Shown here: piece by piece, positions 58,092 to 64,000 of the stretch
How positions within the stretch are numbered: the first letter of the stretch is position 1
How the letters are laid out: every line of letters begins with the position of its first letter
NCBI GenBank assembly: GCA_910584655.1
Contig: CAJUBJ010000008.1
Span: 25,463 to 89,462, forward strand
Direction: 5' to 3'
DNA length: 64,000 nt
Source: an uncultured Bacilli bacterium
GTDB taxonomy: Bacteria > Bacillota_I > Bacilli_A > RF39 > UBA660
Position numbers and translations under genes: made by a program
The notes under the pieces: model-generated
What the model was told of the DNA's origin: nothing
The model's database searches: none
What the model saw: the letters and a program-made list of their open reading frames with translations, nothing else

Positions 58092-58517
58092 ATGAAAAAA
58101 TTGTTTTTCTTGTTAGTTTTATTAATGGTTCCTTTTTTAGTAAATGCAGCATCTTTAGTAACTGGTATTACAGTTGATGGTATTGGTGATTTAAAAATGG
58201 ATAGGAATACTTGGAATTTATCTTTAACTACAACTTTAGATTACGTTGATATTGATGTTACATATTTAGATGGTGTTACTATAGAAGGTGCTGGTAAAGT
58301 TGATGTACAGGAAGGTGATAATGAAATTATTATTAAAGCTAGTAATGGTACAACAACAGAAGAATATAAAGTGAATATTAAAATAGCAAGACCTACTTAT
58401 GATAGTGATGGTAATCCAGAAACTGGAGCTTTTATTCCTAGTGTATTAATAGTAGGTGGTGTTTTGGCTGTAGGAATTTTATTTTTAGTAAGCAAAAATA
58501 AACTTTATAAAATTTAA
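58092..58517 (+). CDS. Secreted cadherin-like-sandwich protein with NPETG-type sorting signal
   Basis: This 141-residue protein has a signal peptide (about residues 1-20, KKLFFLLVLLMVPFLVNA), a cadherin-like beta-sandwich domain (about 24-105, with 'VQEGDNEIIIKASNGTTTEE' as its typical second half), and a C-terminus NPETG, 14 or more hydrophobic residues, then KNKLYK. The last part is a cell-wall sorting signal in which NPxTG takes the place of LPxTG. A sortase would join it to the wall; none is in the window. ATG 58092 follows AGGTGG. Confidence 0.82.
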   Translation: MKKLFFLLVLLMVPFLVNAASLVTGITVDGIGDLKMDRNTWNLSLTTTLDYVDIDVTYLDGVTIEGAGKVDVQEGDNEIIIKASNGTTTEEYKVNIKIARPTYDSDGNPETGAFIPSVLIVGGVLAVGILFLVSKNKLYKI

Positions 58518-58537
58518 GGTATATTGATACCTTTTTT
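58516..58537 (+). terminator. Terminator
   Basis: AAGGTAT-ATTG-ATACCTT (58516-58533) then T. Confidence 0.8.
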
Positions 58538-58590
58538 GTTTATAAAAAAGTTTAAAATATATGTTATAATTGAATTGAGGTGTTATTAAT

Positions 58591-59415
58591 ATGATGTATA
58601 AAAGTGAGGAAGATTTTTTAAAAGCGTATGATCCAGATGCTTTTGAGAAGTTATCTATGACAACTGATATTTTGATTTTAAGTGTTAGTGATGAAGTGCA
58701 ATCTAATTATAGGAAATCAAATAAGAAGTATATGAGTGTTTTATTGGTTAAAAGAGATGATTATCCTTTTAAAGACAAATGGTGTTTGCCAGGAGGATTT
58801 TTAGATGTTAAAGAGGATTTAGAAGATTGTCCAAAAAGAATTCTTGCTAGAGAAACAGGATTACATGATATTTATTTAGAACAATTATATACTTTTGGTG
58901 GTTTAAATAGAGATCCAAGAATGAGAATTGTTTCTTCTTCTTATATGGCTTTAGTAGATAAGAATAGATTAAATGAGAAACTAAGTGATAATGCTTCTTG
59001 GTTTAATATTCAATATTTTGAAGAGGAAGATAATGTTTTGGTAATTTTAGATAATGGTACTGAAACATTGAAATTTAAAATTAAGAAGATTTTAAGAGAG
59101 AAGACTACTGATAGATATAAATTTGAGATTGAAGAGAATAATGATATAGCATTTGACCATCCTTTAGTAATATGGTCAGGTATTGAGAGATTAAAAAATA
59201 AAATTAATTATACTGATGTAGTATTTAATATGATGCCAGAGTTATTTGCTTTAGGAGATTTACAACAAGTATATGAAGTAATTTTAAATAAAAAGTTACT
59301 TGATCCAGCGTTTAGAAGAATTATTGCCGATAAGGTAGAAAAGACTGAATTTGTTCAGACTGGTGCTGGTCATAGACCTTCAGCATTGTTTAGATATAAA
59401 AAAAATACTAAATAA
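58591..59415 (+). CDS. NrtR-like regulator with NUDIX domain
   Basis: This 274-residue protein has an N-terminal NUDIX domain (about residues 45-170) and a C-terminal winged helix ('MMPELFALGDLQQVYEVIL', then FRRIIADKVEKTEFV, about 212-250). The NUDIX box reads GGFLDVKEDLEDCPKRILARETGL: the Gly, first Glu, Arg and last Glu are present but RELxEE has become RILARE, as in NrtR repressors that bind ADP-ribose without hydrolysing it. NrtR controls NAD synthesis in many bacteria, so this gene or the paralogue at 33573 is a candidate regulator of the operators at 38450, 46525 and 48172. GAGGTG precedes the start. Confidence 0.83.
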   Translation: MMYKSEEDFLKAYDPDAFEKLSMTTDILILSVSDEVQSNYRKSNKKYMSVLLVKRDDYPFKDKWCLPGGFLDVKEDLEDCPKRILARETGLHDIYLEQLYTFGGLNRDPRMRIVSSSYMALVDKNRLNEKLSDNASWFNIQYFEEEDNVLVILDNGTETLKFKIKKILREKTTDRYKFEIEENNDIAFDHPLVIWSGIERLKNKINYTDVVFNMMPELFALGDLQQVYEVILNKKLLDPAFRRIIADKVEKTEFVQTGAGHRPSALFRYKKNTK

Positions 59416-59430
59416 AATTAGTATTTTTTT
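59403..59430. terminator. Bidirectional terminator
   Basis: AAATACTAA (59403-59411) pairs with TTAGTATTT (59418-59426), between convergent genes. Confidence 0.82.
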
Positions 59431-59851
59431 AATGTATTTCTTTACATACTCCTGGGGTAGGTTCGTAGAAGCAATGTCCTTTGTAGGATCCTGCTCTTTT
59501 TTGATCGTACCAAGTTGATTTGCAATTGGTACCTGGAGAAGGGGCGTAAAACCATAAGGCATTAGTAGCAGGATGATAGTATTCGCCACGAACTACACGT
59601 TCAGCTAGTTCTTTTTCTTTACTAGTTGGTTTGGATTGAAATAATGAACCTTTTGTTCCAACAAATTGATTTGGTTGGTAAATAACATCCGTTAAGGTTC
59701 TAACATTTTTGAATGTAAGGCAATCAGCAATAGCTCGATTTACAACTACATTTCCAACCATTAACATTCCTAGATTTCCTTCATTAAGTGCTTCTGCACG
59801 CATAATTCTTGCAAGAAGGTCTAATTCTTTTGTATTATATTTGACAATCAT
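59429..59851 (-). CDS. cwlJ: CwlJ-type spore cell wall hydrolase
   Basis: This 140-residue protein is a single Hydrolase_2 (SleB/CwlJ) domain with no signal peptide. The catalytic Glu is in IMRAEALNEGNLGMLMVGNVVVNRA (split; Glu at about residue 20), and 'LWFYAPSPG' and GHCFYEP are conserved late blocks. Length and lack of a signal peptide match CwlJ, the coat-located cortex-lytic enzyme used in germination, better than secreted SleB. ATG 59851 follows AGGTG on the minus strand. The partner gerQ is not in the window. Confidence 0.88.
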   Translation of the reverse strand: MIVKYNTKELDLLARIMRAEALNEGNLGMLMVGNVVVNRAIADCLTFKNVRTLTDVIYQPNQFVGTKGSLFQSKPTSKEKELAERVVRGEYYHPATNALWFYAPSPGTNCKSTWYDQKRAGSYKGHCFYEPTPGVCKEIH

Positions 59852-59970
59852 AAAATTCACCTATTATATAATATGTTTTTATTCATTTTTATTTCGTAAA
59901 TAAAATATAATATATTGTATGATATTGTGGATAATTTGTTAGTAATTAGGGGTTTTTTAATTTTTAATAG

Positions 59971-59998
59971 TTTACAAAGAATAAAAATGTGTTATAAT
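59971..59998 (+). promoter_or_regulatory. Promoter of tRNA-Trp
   Basis: TTTACA (59971-59976), 16-base spacer, TATAAT (59993-59998), 18 bases before the tRNA. Confidence 0.75.
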
Positions 59999-60016
59999 GA
60001 AGTTGCTTACTTTTTT

Positions 60017-60090
60017 AGGGGTATAGTTCAATGGTAGAATAACGGTCTCCAAAACCGCTGATGTGGGTTCAACTCCTGCTACCCCTGCCA
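60017..60090 (+). tRNA. trnW: tRNA-Trp (anticodon CCA)
   Basis: The acceptor stem AGGGGTA (60017-60023) pairs with TACCCCT (60080-60086), followed by G and an encoded CCA. The anticodon loop is CTCCAAA with CCA as anticodon, between CGGT and ACCG. The D arm (GTTC...GAAT) and T arm (GTGGG TTCAACT CCTGC) are present, with two G-U pairs. The CCA anticodon reads UGG only, in line with TGA being used as a stop in this window. Confidence 0.95.
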
Positions 60091-60100
60091 TAAGAAATTA

Positions 60101-60133
60101 AAAGTCTAAATTTTTTCATTTAGACTTTTTTTA
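60101..60133. terminator. Terminator of tRNA-Trp and of the convergent ABC genes
   Basis: AAAGTCTAAA (60101-60110) pairs with TTTAGACTTT (60119-60128), then T; A run on the other side. Confidence 0.85.
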
Positions 60134-60136
60134 TTG

Positions 60137-61267
60137 TTATTCATTTTTTTTCATAATTATAGTAGTACTAAAAAATAATTCTATTATAAAGATGAATACA
60201 CTTGTGAAAATAAAGTATTTTAAATTAAATAATTCTATATTAAAAGTAAAAGCTTTGTTGATAATTAAAACTATTATGTCAAATATTAAAATTGAGAAAG
60301 TGAATATTATAATATTAAAGATAGTTAATTTTTTTAAGATGATTTTTAAATTTTTATAATTATTAAATCCTACTTGTTTTAATAATAAAATTTCTTCTTT
60401 TTCATCTTCAATTAAGTCTTTAATCGTTACTGATGTTATAATAAAGAATATTATAGTTGAAATTATATTACCTATTTTTAACATTTTAACTAACTTTTCT
60501 AAAGTTTTGATTCTTTCTTGCATATCAATTTCTGAAAAATAATTACTTATGCTTATATTATAGAAATCATTATCTTCTAAAGATTGCCACTTATTTTGTA
60601 TTTCTTTTAGATCTTTGTAATCTTTAAGTTTTATATTATAGATATATTTTTCTTCTTTTTGTATTAAGTTATTATATAAATTATTAGATATACAAATATA
60701 ATTAAAAGTTTTAGGTGTTATAATGTCTTTGATTATTAAATTATATTCTTCGTTATTATGTTTTATGTTTATTTCATTATTGATGTAGTCATTTATATAT
60801 TCTTTTCGATAATCTTTTTCTTCGTCTAATGCTAAAATAACTTCTTTATCATTTAAATTTGAATTACAGTATGAACTATTAAATGTAAAAATGTAAGGAT
60901 ATAAATTTGTATCGTATATTAGTCTCTGCCAGTTTAGTTTAGTGTAGTCAATTTCTTCTTTATATGACTTACTCCCATCTGTGTTAGTAATAATTTCTGG
61001 CATGTAGATTATTTCGCTGTTATCTCCTTGATTCATTGAAAGTATTCTATTATAAGTGTCAACTTTTGGTTCTTTATTAATTAAATCATCATGGTTATGT
61101 TGTGCAAACATTATTAGCGATGTGGTTTCTTGTTTTAGTTTGTTTAATTCATTATCTATATAATTATTGATACCGTTTAATATGAATAAAACGATAAAAA
61201 TTATACAAAATATTTTTATGTAAATGTTGGTTTTTTTCTTTCTAAAGAAAGCTTTAAGTAAAATCAT
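60137..61267 (-). CDS. ABC transporter permease (FtsX/MacB-like), third
   Basis: This 376-residue protein has one N-terminal membrane helix (about residues 17-35), a large extracytoplasmic domain (about 40-255) and three C-terminal helices (about 262-285, 312-338 and 348-370). This is the layout of MacB/FtsX-type permeases. It differs in sequence from the two upstream permeases, which are paralogues of each other. It is the last gene of the minus-strand operon, starting one base after the stop of the gene before it. Such transporters often export or confer resistance to peptides; the substrate here is unknown. Confidence 0.8.
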   Translation of the reverse strand: MILLKAFFRKKKTNIYIKIFCIIFIVLFILNGINNYIDNELNKLKQETTSLIMFAQHNHDDLINKEPKVDTYNRILSMNQGDNSEIIYMPEIITNTDGSKSYKEEIDYTKLNWQRLIYDTNLYPYIFTFNSSYCNSNLNDKEVILALDEEKDYRKEYINDYINNEINIKHNNEEYNLIIKDIITPKTFNYICISNNLYNNLIQKEEKYIYNIKLKDYKDLKEIQNKWQSLEDNDFYNISISNYFSEIDMQERIKTLEKLVKMLKIGNIISTIIFFIITSVTIKDLIEDEKEEILLLKQVGFNNYKNLKIILKKLTIFNIIIFTFSILIFDIIVLIINKAFTFNIELFNLKYFIFTSVFIFIIELFFSTTIIMKKNE

Positions 61268-61268
61268 T

Positions 61269-62489
61269 TTAATTCTCCTTTAAATTATCTGCTATTGTTC
61301 CTTCCATTTTTTTATTAATTAGCATATAGTTGGTTGTTTCTAATATTACTAAAAGGAATATGAAGATTATTATTGTTAAAATTAAATTATTATTAATATA
61401 GAATCCTATATATTTAAAATACTTAAATATAATTTTGTTTAAAATTGTGAATAAAGTATAAAAGATAAAAATACTTATTATAAAACTGATGCTAAGAATA
61501 ATAGTATTTTCAATAATTATTTGTGTAATTACTTGTTTTTTTGTATAGCCACAAGCTCTTAGTATTCCTAAATATTTTGATTCATCTTTTAATTTCTTTT
61601 TTATATAATTTATTGTAATTATAATAATAGAAGTAATTATTATAATGGCAACAATTGTAATCAAAGTAAATAATGTTCCAACGTATCCTATATCTATTGA
61701 AGCGCTAGTTTCATTTTCTACTATGTATCTACCAGTATCTTGAATTTTTCTACGTACTTCATTTATATTTTTTTCTTTATCTATTACAACTCTTAAGGAG
61801 TAGCTGTAGTCAGTAAATAATGAATATTTTGTATCTACAATATCTTTTATATCATCTAATGAAGCATAACAAACGTTTATTCCTTCTCTTGAAATGGTTT
61901 CATCATATAATCCTACAATTTTCATTGTTTTAGTATAAATCTCTTTTTCTTCTTTTTCTGAGAATGGACTATATGTAACAATTATTTCACGATTTAAAGT
62001 ACTTTCTGCATTTAGAAATTTATTTGTTTCTATTTCTAGAGGGTTTCCAGGAATTGCATTAGGGTAAAATTCGTATGGACACACTAATTCTCCTGGTTTT
62101 AATTCTTCGATTTTTTTTCCTTTAATAGTTTTGGGAGTAGCACTTTTAATATTATAATTTAGTCCAATCCAACCATCAGCATTATTATCATTTATGTTTG
62201 AAAATAAGTTTGCTCTTTCATAGATTGACTCATATGCATCTTCAACGTGTGAAATATTTTTTATTTCCTTTATAGCTTCGCTATTTGTTTTATCTAAACT
62301 AGTAACATTTAAAGTTCTGAAACCAGCCATTCTTCTGATTGATGAATCATAAAAGTCAAAAAAGTTTTTAAAAATAAAAGCGTCAATGAATAATAAAAAT
62401 AAAAGTAATGTAAAAATTAATATTAAATATATATTTTTTTTGTTTCTAAAAATATTTTTTATAGATGCTTTTATGTAATTATTTATCAT
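61269..62489 (-). CDS. ABC transporter permease (FtsX/MacB-like), second copy
   Basis: This 406-residue permease has an N-terminal helix (about residues 18-38), an outer domain, and three C-terminal helices (about 265-290, 320-345 and 365-390). It is a paralogue of 62709: both have FKNFFDFY near residue 45, KKMEGT or KKIDTK at the end, and 'ESKYLGILRACGYTKKQ' (here) against ESKYIGVLRACGYTKKK. Its ATG overlaps the end of the short remnant ORF at 62479-62595, where a full ATPase gene would be expected. It probably now uses an ATPase from the other copy or elsewhere. Confidence 0.85.
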   Translation of the reverse strand: MINNYIKASIKNIFRNKKNIYLILIFTLLLFLLFIDAFIFKNFFDFYDSSIRRMAGFRTLNVTSLDKTNSEAIKEIKNISHVEDAYESIYERANLFSNINDNNADGWIGLNYNIKSATPKTIKGKKIEELKPGELVCPYEFYPNAIPGNPLEIETNKFLNAESTLNREIIVTYSPFSEKEEKEIYTKTMKIVGLYDETISREGINVCYASLDDIKDIVDTKYSLFTDYSYSLRVVIDKEKNINEVRRKIQDTGRYIVENETSASIDIGYVGTLFTLITIVAIIIITSIIIITINYIKKKLKDESKYLGILRACGYTKKQVITQIIIENTIILSISFIISIFIFYTLFTILNKIIFKYFKYIGFYINNNLILTIIIFIFLLVILETTNYMLINKKMEGTIADNLKEN

Positions 62490-62595
62490 AAGAAACCTCT
62501 TTTAGTAGATAATTTATTTCGTTTAGAACTTTTAGTTTTTTATTTTGATTTATGAAGTTTTTTACAATATTTTTAAATTTAATTATTTTATTCAT
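62479..62595 (-). pseudogene. ABC ATPase remnant: gene start joined to gene end (38 codons)
   Basis: The minus strand reads, from ATG 62595 after AAAAGGAGTG, a 38-residue ORF. Its first part, MNKIIKFKNIVKNF then NKKLKVLNEIN, is the typical first strand of an ABC ATPase. Its last part, YLLKEVSYDK, matches the end of the partial ATPase gene at 63931 (LLLEEGTLEEVSYDK). All nucleotide-binding motifs are missing, so about 200 codons between have been lost while the frame is kept. The stop still overlaps the permease start (ATGATAAATAA), as in the intact copy. It may be kept for translational coupling, or be decaying. Confidence 0.75.
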
Positions 62596-62708
62596 TATTT
62601 CACTCCTTTTATAGTTCATTTTTTTAATAGAACTATTTATTTTGTAACATAAATATTAGGCGAGTTTCGATAGTATAGAATTTAGATTGGAGATATAATA
62701 ACAATATT

Positions 62709-63941
62709 TTATTCTTCCATAAGCATATTAGAAATTTTTGTATCTATTTTTTTGTTTATAAGTTTGTAGTTGATATATTCAATAGTAAGTAAAATAATTA
62801 CAAAAGTTAATAGTAAAAATGGTATATTAATTCTGATATCAAAACCTATGTATTTAAAATATCTAAATATTTTTTTGTTTAATATAATGAATAAGGTTGA
62901 AAATAATGTAAGACTAAAAATAATGCTAATCAATAATACGATGCTATTTTCAATTAATTCTTTAATAATGATCTTTTTCTTAGTGTAACCACAAGCTCTT
63001 AATACTCCTATATACTTTGATTCATTTTTTATCTTTTTACTAATATAATTTTTAATAATAAATAGTATAGATAATACTATTACTATAGCAATTATAATAA
63101 TTGTTGTGAATAAAGTACCTATGAACTCATATTCAAAGATTGAAACACTTTCAACTATATATGCTCCTTTATCTTGAATTTTTTGACGTACTTTATTCAT
63201 GTTTTTTTTGCTATCTACGATAACATGTAACATAGAAATGTTTTCTTCTTTTTCTGTTGGAAAAATTGTATTTCTGAATTCTTTCATATCATCCATACTA
63301 ATATAACATGTACTAACATCTTCTTTATGGTTAGTGCTGTCATATAATCCTACAATTTTCATTTTTTTTGTATGAATATCTTTTGGCTCTTTTTCTTCTT
63401 CTCCAGGACCTATTATATGATTCCAATATGATATTATAACTTCACGATTTAGCAGCTGATTTTTTGTTAAAAATTTGTTTTCATCTATATCAAAAATGGT
63501 CTCATACTTTTCAGGATAAAACTTATCTGGACAAACTAATTCACCTGGTAATAATTCATCAGCTTTCTTACCGATTATAGATTTAGGAACCATTTTCTTT
63601 ATACCATATTTTAGTGTAATTCCAGCTTCTAAGCCATTATTACTTAAATTAGATTGTGCTCCAATGATTTGATAATCACTCTCAAAAACATCAACAATAT
63701 GATCAATTTCTTTTAATTCTTCTATTGCTTTATCTGGACCGAGTTCTAAATTGTCAACAAATAAGGTATTTACAAGAATATTTTTATTATACATTGTTTC
63801 ATAAAAATCAAAAAAGTTTTTAAATACACACATATCAACAAAAAACAAGAATATTAATAAGCTAAATATAATAATTAAAATAGAATTCTTTTTATTACGA
63901 TATATATTTTTTAATGCATTTTTTATATCATCACTTATCAT
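62709..63941 (-). CDS. ABC transporter permease (FtsX/MacB-like), first copy
   Basis: This 410-residue permease has one N-terminal helix (about 18-37), an outer domain of about 220 residues, and three C-terminal helices. The last cytoplasmic loop has 'NESKYIGVLRACGYTKKK', typical of FtsX-like proteins near the ATPase contact. The ATG (63941) overlaps the stop of an ATPase gene that continues past the window edge, so this copy has its complete partner. It is a paralogue of 61269. Confidence 0.87.
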   Translation of the reverse strand: MISDDIKNALKNIYRNKKNSILIIIFSLLIFLFFVDMCVFKNFFDFYETMYNKNILVNTLFVDNLELGPDKAIEELKEIDHIVDVFESDYQIIGAQSNLSNNGLEAGITLKYGIKKMVPKSIIGKKADELLPGELVCPDKFYPEKYETIFDIDENKFLTKNQLLNREVIISYWNHIIGPGEEEKEPKDIHTKKMKIVGLYDSTNHKEDVSTCYISMDDMKEFRNTIFPTEKEENISMLHVIVDSKKNMNKVRQKIQDKGAYIVESVSIFEYEFIGTLFTTIIIIAIVIVLSILFIIKNYISKKIKNESKYIGVLRACGYTKKKIIIKELIENSIVLLISIIFSLTLFSTLFIILNKKIFRYFKYIGFDIRINIPFLLLTFVIILLTIEYINYKLINKKIDTKISNMLMEE

Positions 63942-64000
63942 AAGAAACCTCTTCTAATGTGCCTTCTTCTAATAATAAATTAATATCTGCATATTCTGTT
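63931..64000 (-). CDS. ABC transporter ATP-binding protein, C-terminal end (partial)
   Basis: The minus strand from the window edge reads TEYADINLLLEEGTLEEVSYDK and then TGA at 63931-63933. It overlaps the permease start by 11 bases. The short sequence has no motif, but the overlap with an FtsX-like permease and the match of its end to the remnant at 62479 make an ABC ATPase by far the most likely. The rest lies outside the window. Confidence 0.72.
   Translation of the reverse strand, partial: TEYADINLLLEEGTLEEVSYDK

Noticed and set aside
59380..59903. Other ORFs across the cwlJ region on both strands
   Set aside because: They are out-of-frame shadows of cwlJ with no ribosome site or family motifs.
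60017..60090. Reassignment of TGA to Trp, as in mycoplasmas
   Set aside because: TGA is used as a normal stop (for example at the end of yabG and of the partial ABC ATPase), and the tRNA-Trp anticodon is CCA, which does not read UGA.
62770..62988. Plus-strand ORF inside the ABC permease
   Set aside because: It is antisense to the C-terminal helices of the permease; its hydrophobicity comes from AT-rich complement, and there is no ribosome site.

Overview
This window is chromosomal DNA from a very AT-rich, spore-forming member of the Bacillota (class Bacilli). The gene order matches the Bacillus core region around mfd-spoVT-metG-tatD-yabE-rsmA-yabG-veg-spoVG and the rplM-rpsI-cwlD region. Sporulation or spore-associated genes are spoVT, yabG, yabP, yabQ, spoVG, cwlD and a cwlJ-type hydrolase. 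TGA is used as a stop codon and the only tRNA present is tRNA-Trp(CCA), so the standard bacterial code applies. My best guess is an uncultured gut Bacilli lineage (RF39 or Erysipelotrichia-like); that is inference from base composition and content only.

Layout. 1-11.2 kb: the end of mfd, a CheD-like unknown, a SpoVT-like regulator, a T-box leader driving dut-metG, tatD, a 3D-domain protein, rsmA, yabG-veg, spoVG, yabP-yabQ and divIC. 11.3-14.8 kb: a papain-like hydrolase, mntP, a membrane-anchored XRE regulator and nrdG. 15-19.4 kb: ecfA1-ecfA2-ecfT-truA-(small membrane protein)-rplM-rpsI in the usual order, but both ECF ATPases have lost key nucleotide-site residues. 19.5-27.1 kb: a radical SAM protein, a membrane protein, cwlD, an overlapping macrodomain/DUF5131 pair, a zinc phospholipase C, an Abi/HEPN protein and rimO. 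27.2-33.4 kb: an island of WXG100-type proteins and large companions without signal peptides, apparently type VII secretion substrates without the machinery. Two of its enzyme-like proteins lack their catalytic residues. 33.5-38.3 kb: a pseudo-NUDIX regulator, rdgB, a MATE/cytidylate-kinase-like fusion and a LysM amidase.

38.4-54.4 kb is dominated by NAD metabolism: pncA-pncB-NUDIX-nadE, then an unknown gene with a PRPP-synthetase homologue, then nadD, three radical SAM genes, a P-loop kinase, a methylthiotransferase-like protein, pncC and nadK. The first two promoters carry TGTTATTAA-N7-TTAATAACA, an inverted repeat centred on the -10 box; the third keeps one half there plus a downstream half. 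This suggests one regulon that includes an undescribed radical SAM cluster. The third radical SAM gene is split by an in-frame TAA. Between nadE and the next operon lies a 720-base stretch with a convergent small RNA/small hydrophobic peptide pair (type I toxin-antitoxin-like) and a riboswitch-like leader with terminators ahead of an SPFH protein and two paralogous lipoproteins.

54.4-64 kb: two HAD nucleotidase-like genes, a TetR regulator divergent from an acyl-CoA ligase, a secreted protein ending in an NPETG-type sorting signal, an NrtR-like NUDIX regulator, cwlJ, tRNA-Trp and a minus-strand ABC exporter locus. Its permease gene is duplicated, and in one copy the ATPase has shrunk to a 38-codon remnant joining the normal start to the normal end.
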